From the NCBI RefSeq assembly GCF_022788655.1, contig NZ_CP084951.1:1178001-1242000 (forward strand): a stretch of 64,000 bases of DNA, written 5' to 3'. A program made the position numbers and the translations under genes. The notes under the pieces are model-generated. The model saw nothing but the letters and a program-made list of their open reading frames with translations, made no database searches and was not told the DNA's origin. This stretch comes from Sulfitobacter indolifex. Lineage in GTDB: Bacteria; Pseudomonadota; Alphaproteobacteria; Rhodobacterales; Rhodobacteraceae. Below, piece by piece: positions 39,314-47,634 of the stretch (the stretch's first letter is position 1; each line of letters begins with the position of its first letter).

Positions 39314-40323
39314 CGGGTTGAGGCTTTTCTCAGCAGCTCCGCCGCATTGGGGCGGTTGAGCAGCGCCTCGGCCAGATCAAGCCCCGCATGGGGCAGATCG
39401 GAATGGCCGGGGATCACCTCGCCCAAGGCTGCGGCCATTTCCGGCGGCAGAACCGCGCGGGTGCGGCTGTCGACCAGCATGGATTCGGCGGCGATCCCCT
39501 CGGCATAGATGATTTGATGCCCGTCAAAGAGCAGTTGGAAGTAGTCGACAAACCCGCCGTCTTGCACCGTCACGCTGTCGCCATTCACCAGATGCCGCGC
39601 TTTCACGAGCAATTCCGACCGGCCCGCGCCCATCTCATCACTGCGCTGATAGATGAAGAGGCGGTGATCGGGGCTGACGATCAAGTCGTGTTCATTGTTC
39701 AAGGTGCCCGCCCGAATGCAGATGGGCGCGAAATCCCCTACCGCGCGCAGGGTGCTTTGGCCGATCCAACGAAGGGTCTGAACACCGTCATCGCGGGTCA
39801 GGATACGGTCCCCGACGCGCAACTCTTCGATGGGCCGCAACTCTCCGGTGCTAAGCGAGATATGGGTGCCGCGGGTGAATGAGACGCAGGCCAGTTGGCC
39901 AAATTTCTGCTGCGCGGTCTGGGTGTCAATCCCGACAATGCAATACCCCGTTTGCGGGTTCAGCGGCCCTAGTGGCAAAAGATAAACCTCTGCCGCGCGC
40001 CCTTGGCCATCGACTTCGACCAGCAGCAGCGCCTCTTGGGTCTGGCCTTCGGGCGACATCAGCGTGAGCAGACTGTCGAGGTGTAGATCAGCACCGGGGC
40101 TGCCCACGTCGGTATCCTCGGCAAGTCGCAGTTGATTGCCTGGAAGGGTCTGCAATGACAGCCGCCGTGGCACTGCTGCGCGGTCCAGCTCATAGGTATC
40201 GTCAAGCACCAGTTCAGCGGCAAAAGACAGCGTATCCCCCAGATTCGCGCCATCACTCGCACGCAATTCCTCAGCGCGGTAAACGGCGATGCTCTGGGCG
40301 GGGGCGGTGCGGGTGCTGGACAT
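39310..40323 (-). CDS. Hint-domain protein
   Basis: A 337-residue protein. The central part (about 155-300) is a Hedgehog/intein-type Hint domain: ACVSFTRGTHISLSTGELRP with the potential nucleophilic Cys, GDRILTRDDGVQTLRWIG, VSPDHRLFIYQ and LLVKARHLVNGDSV. Rhodobacterales encode many such stand-alone Hint proteins, often linked to secreted RTX proteins. The N-terminal 150 residues look like a beta-rich domain, and the C-terminal 40 residues are unrecognised. There is no signal peptide. I take the ATG at 40323 (MSSTRTAP), since the upstream 330 residues of the open frame are antisense to the SDR gene. Confidence 0.8.
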   Translation of the reverse strand: MSSTRTAPAQSIAVYRAEELRASDGANLGDTLSFAAELVLDDTYELDRAAVPRRLSLQTLPGNQLRLAEDTDVGSPGADLHLDSLLTLMSPEGQTQEALLLVEVDGQGRAAEVYLLPLGPLNPQTGYCIVGIDTQTAQQKFGQLACVSFTRGTHISLSTGELRPIEELRVGDRILTRDDGVQTLRWIGQSTLRAVGDFAPICIRAGTLNNEHDLIVSPDHRLFIYQRSDEMGAGRSELLVKARHLVNGDSVTVQDGGFVDYFQLLFDGHQIIYAEGIAAESMLVDSRTRAVLPPEMAAALGEVIPGHSDLPHAGLDLAEALLNRPNAAELLRKASTR

Positions 40324-40461
40324 GACGGGCCTTTGGTTTAGGGGCTTTCGCCAACGGGATAAGGTAGAATTGTGGCCCCCATGGGTCAAGGCTCGGGTGA
40401 TTTGCTGGCATTGGCGGCAGGCCGTGGTAGGCATATGCAAATGCACAGGAGGAATCGCATA

Positions 40462-41241
40462 ATGGATTTGGGTATTAAGGGTAAGAAGGCGCTTGTCTGC
40501 GCCTCGTCCAAAGGGCTTGGCCTTGGCTGCGCCGAAGCGCTTGCTGCGGCAGGGGTCAGCCTTGTGATGAACGCGCGCGGCGCCGAGGCGCTTGAGGCTT
40601 CGGCGGAGCGTATCCGTCAGGACTATGGCGTCGAGGTCGTCACCGTGGCGGCGGATGTGGCCACCGAAGAGGGGCAAAAGCTGGTCATCAAAGCCGCTGA
40701 GGGCTGTGACATCCTCGTCAACAACGCGGGCGGCCCCCCTCCGGGCATGTGGCATGACTGGGACCGCGAAGATTTCATCAAAGCGCTCGACGCCAATATG
40801 CTGGCCCCCATCGCGCTGATCAAAGCACTGGTGCCGGGCATGATGGAGCGTGGCTGGGGCCGGGTGGTCAATATCACCAGCCAATCCGTGCGCGCGCCGA
40901 TTGGGGTTCTGGGTCTCAGCAACTCCGCGCGGACCGGGCTTACGGGCTATGTCGCGGGCACCTCGCGTCAGGTGGCGGGCAAGGGGGTCACGATCAACAA
41001 CCTTCTGCCGGGGATACATGCAACCGACCGCGCGGATTCGCTGGATGCGGGTGTGGTCAAGGCTAAGGGCATCACGCTGGATGAGGCCCGCGCCGAGCGG
41101 CAGGCTGGCATCCCCGCAGGCCGCTATGGCACCCGCGAGGAATTTGGCGCGGCTTGTGCGTTCCTTTGTTCGCAGCATGCTGGGTTCATCGTGGGGCAAA
41201 ACCTGCTGCTGGACGGCGGCGGCACCAACATCACGATGTAA
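40462..41241 (+). CDS. Atypical short-chain dehydrogenase/reductase family protein
   Basis: A 259-residue Rossmann-fold protein. The nucleotide motif is ASSKGLGLGCAEALAAAG and the NNAG motif is at about 87-90. At the active site ITSQSVRAPIGVLGLSNSAR has Ser140, but the Tyr and Lys of the YxxxK motif are replaced by Ser153 and Arg157 in my alignment. The C-terminal LLDGGGTNITM is normal. It resembles a FabG-like subgroup with altered catalytic residues; it may bind NAD(P) yet use different chemistry. AGGAGG at 40446-40452 supports ATG 40462. Confidence 0.8.
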   Translation: MDLGIKGKKALVCASSKGLGLGCAEALAAAGVSLVMNARGAEALEASAERIRQDYGVEVVTVAADVATEEGQKLVIKAAEGCDILVNNAGGPPPGMWHDWDREDFIKALDANMLAPIALIKALVPGMMERGWGRVVNITSQSVRAPIGVLGLSNSARTGLTGYVAGTSRQVAGKGVTINNLLPGIHATDRADSLDAGVVKAKGITLDEARAERQAGIPAGRYGTREEFGAACAFLCSQHAGFIVGQNLLLDGGGTNITM

Positions 41242-41259
41242 GCGGAAGAGGGGGCCGAA

Positions 41260-41643
41260 ATGGTAATAAAAGCCGCAGCGATGCTGGTCGGCCTCTTCGC
41301 CACTTCGGCCAGCGCCCAAGACCTGCTGCCGCGCTATGAGGCGGCGCAGGTCGCGCTGGACGGGCGGATGCTGAGCGTGATGGGAAGTGATCCTGCCAAG
41401 GCCCGTTGGAGCCCCGAGCGGCGCGGCAAATCCGCCTGCGCGCTGGCCGAACTTGCGCGGTTACGCGGCCGCGCCGTGGCCGAAGCCTATGTGCGCGAGG
41501 TCGAATATGCCATCGACGAAGCCAACCGGCTGACCCACGCTGCGGATTTTGGCGGTCTGGCGGCGCGGATCCATCGCAATGCAGGGATTGGCTTTCAGCG
41601 CGATCTGGTGCCAATCACCCGCAAATGCGGGATCGGGCTTTAG
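41260..41643 (+). CDS. Secreted protein of unknown function
   Basis: A 127-residue protein with a signal peptide (MVIKAAAMLVGLFATSASA|QD). The mature part is mostly helical with two Cys (KSACALAEL and TRKCGIGL). I do not recognise the family. It follows the SDR gene by 18 bases with GGAAGAGGGGG upstream, so the two are probably co-transcribed. Confidence 0.6.
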   Translation: MVIKAAAMLVGLFATSASAQDLLPRYEAAQVALDGRMLSVMGSDPAKARWSPERRGKSACALAELARLRGRAVAEAYVREVEYAIDEANRLTHAADFGGLAARIHRNAGIGFQRDLVPITRKCGIGL

Positions 41644-41790
41644 CGCGGATTGATCCGGCCGCATGGCGCAGGCAGGCCTTTGCCACGCGGCCGGGCTATC
41701 ACGTTTCTGACAGCGCATGTTTCGGGACTAGCCCGCTTCAGGCCGCGCGGCTAACGCTAGAGGGGTCTTCTCACCAAAAGGGCTCGCCCC

Positions 41791-43149
41791 ATGCAAAGCA
41801 CCGTTTTAATTGTCCTCTTCGCCGCTGTCATCCTTGCCAGCCTGCTGGTCGCGCCGCGCCGTGCCACGGTCGAAGGGTTCTTTGGCGGTGCCAACGCAGC
41901 GGGCCGCGCGCCGGGGCTTTGGGTGCTGGTGCTGAGCCAAGTCACCACATGGATTTTCGCCCGCAGTCTAATGAACGCGGCGATCTTGGGCTATTTCTAT
42001 GGCATCGCCGGCACGCTGGCTTATGCAGCTTACTATGGCTCATTTCTGACGGGCGGTTTTATCGTCGGCCATCTGCGCCGCGGCGGGGCGCGGTCGGTGC
42101 AGGATTGGCTGAGCGGGCAGTTCGGGGGCGCGGGCACGGCGGCCTACAACCTCGTGATCGGGCTGCGGCTCTTGTCCGAAGTCTTTGCCAACCTTCTCGT
42201 CGTCGCGCTGATCTTTGAGGCTGTCTGGCCGGGGTCGGGCACGCTGGCAGTGCTGATCGTGGCGGCTTTGGGCTTTGGCTATTCGGCATGGGGCGGCCTT
42301 TCCGCGGCACTGCGCACGGATGTTGTGCAGATGCTGGTCTTTCTCGTGGTCTTCGGCCTTGCCCTCGGTGCGCTGCTGCTGAGCCCGGGGTTCGAGCTTG
42401 GCGCGGTACTCAGCGCGCCGGGGGTGTCGGGGCCCTATAATGGCTGGGTGCTTTTGGGTGTCGCGCTGCTGCAAGTCTTCTCCTACCCCGCCCATGATCC
42501 GGTGATGATGGACCGCGGCTTTCTTGCGGATGAGGCGACGACGCGGGCCTCCTTCCTCCATGCCTTTTGGATTTCAACGCTGTGTATCATCGGCTTTGGG
42601 TTCTTTGGTATCCAAGCCAGCCTGACTGGCGCGGCCTATGAGGGCGAGTTGATCGGCACATGGGGGCTGATGTTTCCGGGCTGGATTTTCGTGGCGCTGA
42701 TGCTGTCTTTGCTGGTCTCGGCGCTCTCCACGCTCGACTCCGCGCTGGCCTCTGCCGCGAGGCTGATGGTTGAGGAATGGCGCATCGCACCGCGCAGCCT
42801 GATGGGCGGGCGGCTGGTGATGGCGGGGTTCATGATCTTGGGCGCGCTGCTGACGCTTTGGGGCAATGCCACGCTGTTTGACGCGGTGGCGGTCAGCGGG
42901 ACGGCGTCGATGTTCCTTACCCCGGTGCTGTTGGTGGGGCTGGTGGCCGGACGGCGGATTGCGGTTTGGAGCTATCTCGCTGCCTTCGCTGCTGCGATGT
43001 TCGGAGCGGCGGTCTACTTTGCGCAGGGCTGGGCGCCCGTCGCAGCGCTTTTGCCAGAGGGGCATAAATACGAGCAATTGCTGGCAATCTGTGTGCTTGT
43101 ACTCATCGCTGGTTTCGCAGCGGTGCTTGCGGGGGCGCGGCGAGGCTGA
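41791..43149 (+). CDS. Sodium:solute symporter family protein
   Basis: A 452-residue membrane transporter with about thirteen hydrophobic helices. The LeuT-fold SSS pattern is seen in VEGFFGGANAAGRAPGLWVL at the N-terminus and in the helix GYSAWGGLSAALRTDVVQML, which matches the SSS signature region near the sodium site. The LVSALSTLDSALASAARL block is the TM8 Ser-rich sodium site. Substrate is not predictable from the sequence; relatives carry acetate, proline, urea or sialic acid. It is the first gene before an ABC ATPase and two Lin0512 genes. Confidence 0.85.
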   Translation: MQSTVLIVLFAAVILASLLVAPRRATVEGFFGGANAAGRAPGLWVLVLSQVTTWIFARSLMNAAILGYFYGIAGTLAYAAYYGSFLTGGFIVGHLRRGGARSVQDWLSGQFGGAGTAAYNLVIGLRLLSEVFANLLVVALIFEAVWPGSGTLAVLIVAALGFGYSAWGGLSAALRTDVVQMLVFLVVFGLALGALLLSPGFELGAVLSAPGVSGPYNGWVLLGVALLQVFSYPAHDPVMMDRGFLADEATTRASFLHAFWISTLCIIGFGFFGIQASLTGAAYEGELIGTWGLMFPGWIFVALMLSLLVSALSTLDSALASAARLMVEEWRIAPRSLMGGRLVMAGFMILGALLTLWGNATLFDAVAVSGTASMFLTPVLLVGLVAGRRIAVWSYLAAFAAAMFGAAVYFAQGWAPVAALLPEGHKYEQLLAICVLVLIAGFAAVLAGARRG

Positions 43150-43191
43150 TAGCTGGGTTTCCGAGCGATTTAATCGGATACTGCATCTTCC

Positions 43192-44280
43192 ATGAGTGAC
43201 CCCACCCCCCGACTGGAAATCAAGAACCTGCGCCGCAGCTATGGCGGGCGGCAGGTGGTTGACGACGTGTCCCTGCAGATCATGCCGGGGCAGGTGACCT
43301 GCCTGCTCGGCCCCTCGGGCTGCGGCAAATCCACGACCCTGCGCATGATCGCAGGGGTTGAGATGCAAGACAGCGGCACGATCCATGTCGACGGCAAGCT
43401 GATCTGCGACACGGTGTTTCGTGTCCCGCCTGAGCGGCGCGAGATTGGTCTGATGTTTCAGGATTTCGCCCTGTTTCCGCATCTGAGCGTGGCCGACAAC
43501 GTGGGTTTTGGCCTCAAGACGGGCACCAAGGCAGAGAAGCGTGCCCGGATCGAATTGCTGCTCGAACGGGTGGACCTGCTGCGCTACATCGATGGCTACC
43601 CGCACCAGCTTTCCGGCGGTGAGCAGCAGCGTGTGGCGCTGGCGCGTGCGCTGGCTCCGCAGCCGCGCATCATGTTGATGGATGAACCCTTCTCTGGCCT
43701 CGACAACCGCCTGCGCGACGGCATCCGGGACGAGACGCTGAGCATCCTGAAAGAAGAAGACACCGCCGTGCTGCTCGTTACCCATGAGCCGGACGAGGCG
43801 ATGCGCATGGCCGATGAAATCGCCCTGATGCGCGACGGCAAGATCGTCCAGCAGGGCGCGCCCTATAACGTCTATACCCGGCCCTTGGACCGCGCCTCGG
43901 TCGCGTTTTTCAGCGATGCGAATGTGTTGGAGGCCACGGTGAACGGTGCGCTGGCCGAAACGGTCTTCGGCGAGTTTCTCGCCCCCGGTCTGCCGGATGG
44001 CACCAAGGTGAATATCGTGTTCCGTCCGCAGCACCTGCGGATCGACTTTGACCGCGCCGGGCAAGGCCCACGCCCCACCTCCACCGATGGCACGCCAGCG
44101 CGCGCGGTGGTCGAACGGGCGCGCTTTATGGGCAACGAAAGCCTTGTGGAATTTGTCCTCGACCAAGACGGCTCGCGGCTCAAAGCGACGGTGCCCAATG
44201 TTTTCCTCCCGCAGCCCGGCGCTGTCATGTGGCTGACCGTGCGCCGCGATCGCTGCTTTGTCTTTCCGGTGACGACATGA
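43192..44280 (+). CDS. ABC transporter ATP-binding protein (FbpC/PotA-like), no permease nearby
   Basis: A 362-residue ATPase. Walker A is LLGPSGCGKSTTLRMI, the signature LSGGEQQRVALARAL, Walker B IMLMDEPFSGLD, and the switch His is in VLLVTHEPDEAMRMADE. A TOBE-like domain occupies about 245-362, as in ATPases for ferric iron or spermidine/putrescine uptake. No permease or binding-protein gene is adjacent, so its partner is unknown. It follows the symporter by 42 bases and overlaps the first Lin0512 gene as ATGA. Confidence 0.88.
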   Translation: MSDPTPRLEIKNLRRSYGGRQVVDDVSLQIMPGQVTCLLGPSGCGKSTTLRMIAGVEMQDSGTIHVDGKLICDTVFRVPPERREIGLMFQDFALFPHLSVADNVGFGLKTGTKAEKRARIELLLERVDLLRYIDGYPHQLSGGEQQRVALARALAPQPRIMLMDEPFSGLDNRLRDGIRDETLSILKEEDTAVLLVTHEPDEAMRMADEIALMRDGKIVQQGAPYNVYTRPLDRASVAFFSDANVLEATVNGALAETVFGEFLAPGLPDGTKVNIVFRPQHLRIDFDRAGQGPRPTSTDGTPARAVVERARFMGNESLVEFVLDQDGSRLKATVPNVFLPQPGAVMWLTVRRDRCFVFPVTT

Positions 44281-44627
44281 AACCACTGATGATTGAATTC
44301 GGCATGGGCTCGTCCCTGCGCCGCGCCGATTATACCGAGGCCGCAAAACGCGCGGTGCAGGACGCGCTGTGGCATAATTCGATCAATCTGGCAGAGCTCT
44401 TTGGCTTTGATAAATCCGCCATGCGCATCACCCTCGACGTGGGCGTGCAGCGGCCCGATCTGGTCGATGCTGAGGCGCTGCGGGCAGTCTTTCCCTATGG
44501 CGAGGTGACGGTCAATCTACACCACGGCGGGCTAGACGTGCCGCGCCCCGAAGGGGAGGGCAACGCGACCGTCATGGCCAATGTGGCGCTGTCAGTGGGT
44601 TTCGACATGGAGCGTGCCGATGGCTGA
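44277..44627 (+). CDS. Lin0512 family protein (first copy)
   Basis: A 116-residue protein of the Lin0512 family (function unknown). The family pattern is visible: LMIEFGMGSSLRRADYTEAA at the start, AVQDALWHNSI, and HHGGLDVPRPEGEGNATVMA. It lacks a signal peptide and membrane segments. The start overlaps the ABC ATPase stop codon by four bases and the second copy starts eight bases before its end, so both copies are coupled in translation. The role with the transporter genes is unknown. Confidence 0.8.
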   Translation: MKPLMIEFGMGSSLRRADYTEAAKRAVQDALWHNSINLAELFGFDKSAMRITLDVGVQRPDLVDAEALRAVFPYGEVTVNLHHGGLDVPRPEGEGNATVMANVALSVGFDMERADG

Positions 44628-44976
44628 GCAACGGATCATCATCGAGATGGGCATGGGCAACGACCTGCACGGGATGGACTATACCAAAGCCGCCGCCCGC
44701 GCGATTGAAGACGCTTTGCGCCATTCCTCCCTGCCGCTATTCGGCGCGCTGGATGTGACGCCAGACCAAATGCGCGTTCAGGTCACCGTGGCGGTGCAGG
44801 AGCCTGAGAAGGTGGATGTCGACGCATTGGTGGCAAAACTGCCGCGCGGTCGGGCTGAGGTGCGTGCCGTGAAGGGCGGGCTCAATGTGCCGACGGGGCA
44901 GGATACGATCGTCGTGGCACAGGCGAGTGTCGAGGCGTTCTTGCCGCAGCAAGAGGGTTGGCGGCTCAAGCGTTAA
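44620..44976 (+). CDS. Lin0512 family protein (second copy)
   Basis: A 118-residue paralogue of the upstream gene, closer to the family consensus: IIIEMGMGNDLHGMDYTKAA, AIEDALRHSSLPLFGALDV and a C-terminal VPTGQDTIVVAQASVEAFLP. The two copies share the MGxxL....DYTxAAxRA pattern but differ widely elsewhere, suggesting an old duplication and possibly a heterodimer. It overlaps the first copy by eight bases. Convergent with the WYL regulator, eight bases away. Confidence 0.8.
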   Translation: MAEQRIIIEMGMGNDLHGMDYTKAAARAIEDALRHSSLPLFGALDVTPDQMRVQVTVAVQEPEKVDVDALVAKLPRGRAEVRAVKGGLNVPTGQDTIVVAQASVEAFLPQQEGWRLKR

Positions 44977-44983
44977 CCCGCCT

Positions 44984-45646
44984 TCAGGGGCGGTAGTCCG
45001 CCAAGGTCTTCCCCGGCTCATCGACGAAGAGTTCGGGCAGGGCCTCGGCGCTCTCGATGAGGTCGAGCCGGAAGGTGGCAAGGCGCTCTGTACCCTCGCA
45101 CCACGCGGTCAGCACCCAGAATCTGCCCCAATTCTCAACCTTGAGGGGGCGGACGACTTGGCTGCCGCTGTCTGCCACCCCGATCCGTAACTTCTGCCGC
45201 GCCTGAACTGCCGCACGCAGCACCGGGAGATGGGCGAAGACCCGTGTGGCCTTGCCCTGCGACCTCAGCGCTTGTGACCATGCGGCCCCCTCGGCGATGG
45301 TCTCGGTCGGCAATACCGCGTCGAACTTCGCCGCCAAAGTCTCTGCCGCATCTTGCAGGGCGGGATCCCCAACCTCCGCCGCCACCGCAAGGCCGAGGTT
45401 CAGCGCTTCAAGCTCTGCCGGGGTCAGGGTCAGCGGGGGCAGGGTGATCGCGGGCGTGATCCGGTAGCCTTCGCCCCGCGTCCCGGCAACGGGGAGGCCT
45501 GAGGCGCTGAGCTTGTCCATATCGCGGTAGATCGTGCGGGTGGAGACGCCAAAGCGACGGGCCAGATCCTCGGCCCGGTGCACCTGTCCGTTCCGAAGCC
45601 GGTCGATCAGCGCCACAAGGCGGTCTTCGGTCTTTACTGCCACCAT
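44984..45646 (-). CDS. HTH/WYL-domain transcriptional regulator (YafY-like)
   Basis: A 220-residue regulator. The N-terminal DeoR-type HTH is HRAEDLARRFGVSTRTIYRD, followed by DMDKLSASGLPVAGTRGEGY (winged part). The C-terminal WYL-type domain begins around ARQKLRIGVADSGSQVVRPL and ends with the RFWVLTAWCEGTERLATFRL segment. WYL domains sense ligands such as nucleic acid or nucleotide. It is convergent with the Lin0512 operon and divergent from tatABC; its target genes are unknown. Confidence 0.82.
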   Translation of the reverse strand: MVAVKTEDRLVALIDRLRNGQVHRAEDLARRFGVSTRTIYRDMDKLSASGLPVAGTRGEGYRITPAITLPPLTLTPAELEALNLGLAVAAEVGDPALQDAAETLAAKFDAVLPTETIAEGAAWSQALRSQGKATRVFAHLPVLRAAVQARQKLRIGVADSGSQVVRPLKVENWGRFWVLTAWCEGTERLATFRLDLIESAEALPELFVDEPGKTLADYRP

Positions 45647-45834
45647 CGGCTCCCATTTAGCGTTCCTGACAAAAACATGTCACAAGGGAAATTGCACGCC
45701 GGAAATTTAACGTCCCGACACGCGCGGAACCGCCGCCACGCCGCTTTGCCCCTTCATGGTCCCGGCGCGGCCCGCTATCACAGGCAGGACCGGCGCAGCC
45801 ACAGATCTGCGCTAAACATGATGGGAGAACAGAC

Positions 45835-46104
45835 ATGTTGAACAATATCGGACTGCCGGGCCTGCTGCTGATCGCGGTTGTCGTGCTGGTGCTTTTTGGC
45901 CGCGGCAAGATTTCCTCGCTCATGGGCGAAGTCGGTAAGGGCATCACCAGCTTTAAAAAGGGCATCAGCGAAGGCGAAGAAGAGACCAAGCACACAGACG
46001 ACATCAAACACGTCGACGAAGTACATCACGCTGACCTGCCAGAGCATACCGATCAGGGCACGCATCCTCGCACCGACCTGAAGACCGACAAAGACCGGGT
46101 GTAA
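45835..46104 (+). CDS. tatA: Twin-arginine translocase TatA
   Basis: An 89-residue protein with one N-terminal transmembrane helix ([20 protein letters not shown]), the FG hinge and an amphipathic helix ([20 protein letters not shown]). It forms the pore for folded twin-arginine substrates. The C-terminal tail, [20 protein letters not shown], has many His and Asp residues, which is unusual and might bind metal. ATG is preceded by GGGAGAACAGAC. Confidence 0.93.
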   Translation: MLNNIGLPGLLLIAVVVLVLFGRGKISSLMGEVGKGITSFKKGISEGEEETKHTDDIKHVDEVHHADLPEHTDQGTHPRTDLKTDKDRV

Positions 46105-46108
46105 CCGC

Positions 46109-46771
46109 ATGTTCGATCTGGGTTGGACGGAACTGCTGGTCATCGGCGTCGTGGCCTTGATCGTGGTCGGCCCCAAGGACCTGCCTGTGCTGTTTCGGCG
46201 CGTCGGGCAATTCGTGGGTAAAGCTAAGGGCATGGCGCGTGAATTCAGCCAAGCCATGAACGATGCCGCCGATGATAGCGGCATGCGCGAGATGTCCTCG
46301 TCGCTGAACAAGTCGCTGAAAACCGCGACCAACCCGCTTGGCAGTGCCATGGACGAGGTAAAAGACGCGACCCGCTCGCTCACGAATTTCGACCCCGAGA
46401 GCGAAACGGGCAAACTGGCAGCGCAAAAGGCGGAGGATGTGAAAAAGATCCAAGCCAGCACCGCCCGCGCGGCAGCAGAACGCAAGCAACGCGAGGCGAC
46501 AGAGGCCATGGCGCAGGCCGATGCTGCGGAGGCGAAACTGTCTGACGCGGCCCCGGCAGAGACAGGGGCCAAGACCGCCACTGTCAAGACGCCTGCGAAA
46601 AAGACGGCACCTGCGCGGCCCGTGATCGAAAAAGAGGCGGCCAAACCGACCCATGCCAAAGCAGCGCCCAAAAAGCCCGCCGCCAGGAAACCTGCCGCTA
46701 AGAAACCCGCTGCGAAAAAGCCTGCCGCCAAGAAGCCAGCGGCGGCCACACCCGCTGCGAAAAAAGAGTAA
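46109..46771 (+). CDS. tatB: Twin-arginine translocase TatB
   Basis: A 220-residue protein with the TatB N-terminus [20 protein letters not shown], the Pro-containing hinge [16 protein letters not shown] and an amphipathic helix. The C-terminal third is an extended Ala/Lys/Pro region made of KKPAA repeats. TatB with TatC receives twin-arginine signal peptides. The gene starts four bases after tatA and ends five bases before tatC. Confidence 0.93.
   Translation: MFDLGWTELLVIGVVALIVVGPKDLPVLFRRVGQFVGKAKGMAREFSQAMNDAADDSGMREMSSSLNKSLKTATNPLGSAMDEVKDATRSLTNFDPESETGKLAAQKAEDVKKIQASTARAAAERKQREATEAMAQADAAEAKLSDAAPAETGAKTATVKTPAKKTAPARPVIEKEAAKPTHAKAAPKKPAARKPAAKKPAAKKPAAKKPAAATPAAKKE
46661..46768 (+). 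repeat. KKPAA repeat region in TatB
   Basis: Degenerate period-15 repeats encode [35 protein letters not shown] (residues about 185-219). Codons differ between units, so it is older than the nuoE-neighbour duplication at 16630. Confidence 0.85.
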
Positions 46772-46776
46772 GTTAA

Positions 46777-47634
46777 ATGAGCGCCTCTGACGATTACGAT
46801 ATCGACGACAGCTCGGCCCCGCTGATCGAGCATTTGGCCGAGCTGCGCACGCGGCTCATCCACTCTGTCATCGCTTTCATCATTGGGATGGTGATCTGCT
46901 TTACCGTTTGGAACCCGATCTTCAACTTCCTGACTGAGCCCCTGTGCTCGGCCATGGCAGAGAGGGGGCAAGAAGATTGCGGGCTGATCCTGATCAAACT
47001 GCAGGAAGGTTTCTTTGTCGCGATCTCGATCTCGCTTTTGGGCGGGCTGGTGCTGGGCTTTCCCTTCATCAGCTACCAGCTGTGGCGCTTCGTAGCGCCA
47101 GGGCTTTATAAAAACGAGAAGGGCGCGTTCCTGCCCTTCCTGATCTCCTCGCCGGCTATGTTCTTCCTCGGCGCCTCCTTTGCCTTCTACGTCGTCACCC
47201 CGCTGGCGTTCGATTTCTTCCTCGGGTTCCAGCAGGCGGGCACGCTCGTCGGTGAGGGACCGGATGGTGAGAACGGCATTGCGGCCATTGCCTTCCAAGG
47301 CTCGGCGCAGGAGTATTTGTCGCTCACCATCAAGTTTATCGTGGCTTTTGGTCTGTGCTTTCAGCTGCCCGTTTTGCTGACCCTTATGGGCAAGGCCGGA
47401 CTGGTCAGCTCCGAGGGTTTGGGAAACGTACGTAAATATGCTGTGGTGGCGATCCTCCTACTGGCAGCTCTTGTCACACCGCCGGATGTGATCACGCAGG
47501 TGATCCTCTTCGTCGTGGTCTACGGCCTCTACGAAATCTCGATTTTCCTCGTGCGCCGTGTAGAGACAAAGCGCGACGAAAAACTGCGCGAAGAAGGTTA
47601 CTTCGATGATGAGGACGAGGAAGACCTGCTGTGA
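46777..47634 (+). CDS. tatC: Twin-arginine translocase TatC
   Basis: A 285-residue polytopic membrane protein with six helices. The cytoplasmic N-terminal signature is [13 protein letters not shown] and the first periplasmic loop and TM3-TM4 ([20 protein letters not shown]) are typical. The C-terminus is acidic ([15 protein letters not shown]). It is the receptor for twin-arginine signals. The stop overlaps the next gene as GTGA. Confidence 0.95.
   Translation: MSASDDYDIDDSSAPLIEHLAELRTRLIHSVIAFIIGMVICFTVWNPIFNFLTEPLCSAMAERGQEDCGLILIKLQEGFFVAISISLLGGLVLGFPFISYQLWRFVAPGLYKNEKGAFLPFLISSPAMFFLGASFAFYVVTPLAFDFFLGFQQAGTLVGEGPDGENGIAAIAFQGSAQEYLSLTIKFIVAFGLCFQLPVLLTLMGKAGLVSSEGLGNVRKYAVVAILLLAALVTPPDVITQVILFVVVYGLYEISIFLVRRVETKRDEKLREEGYFDDEDEEDLL

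Noticed and set aside
40324..41319. N-terminal extension of the Hint-domain ORF
   Set aside because: These residues are antisense to the SDR gene and unlike any domain; the Hint protein starts normally at 40323.
42574..44346. 590-residue minus-strand ORF opposite symporter and ABC ATPase
   Set aside because: Walker motifs and the SSS pattern identify the plus-strand genes.
46661..46768. Possible minisatellite or mobile repeat in tatB
   Set aside because: It is a translated Ala/Lys/Pro tail of a kind common in TatB, with codon drift between units.
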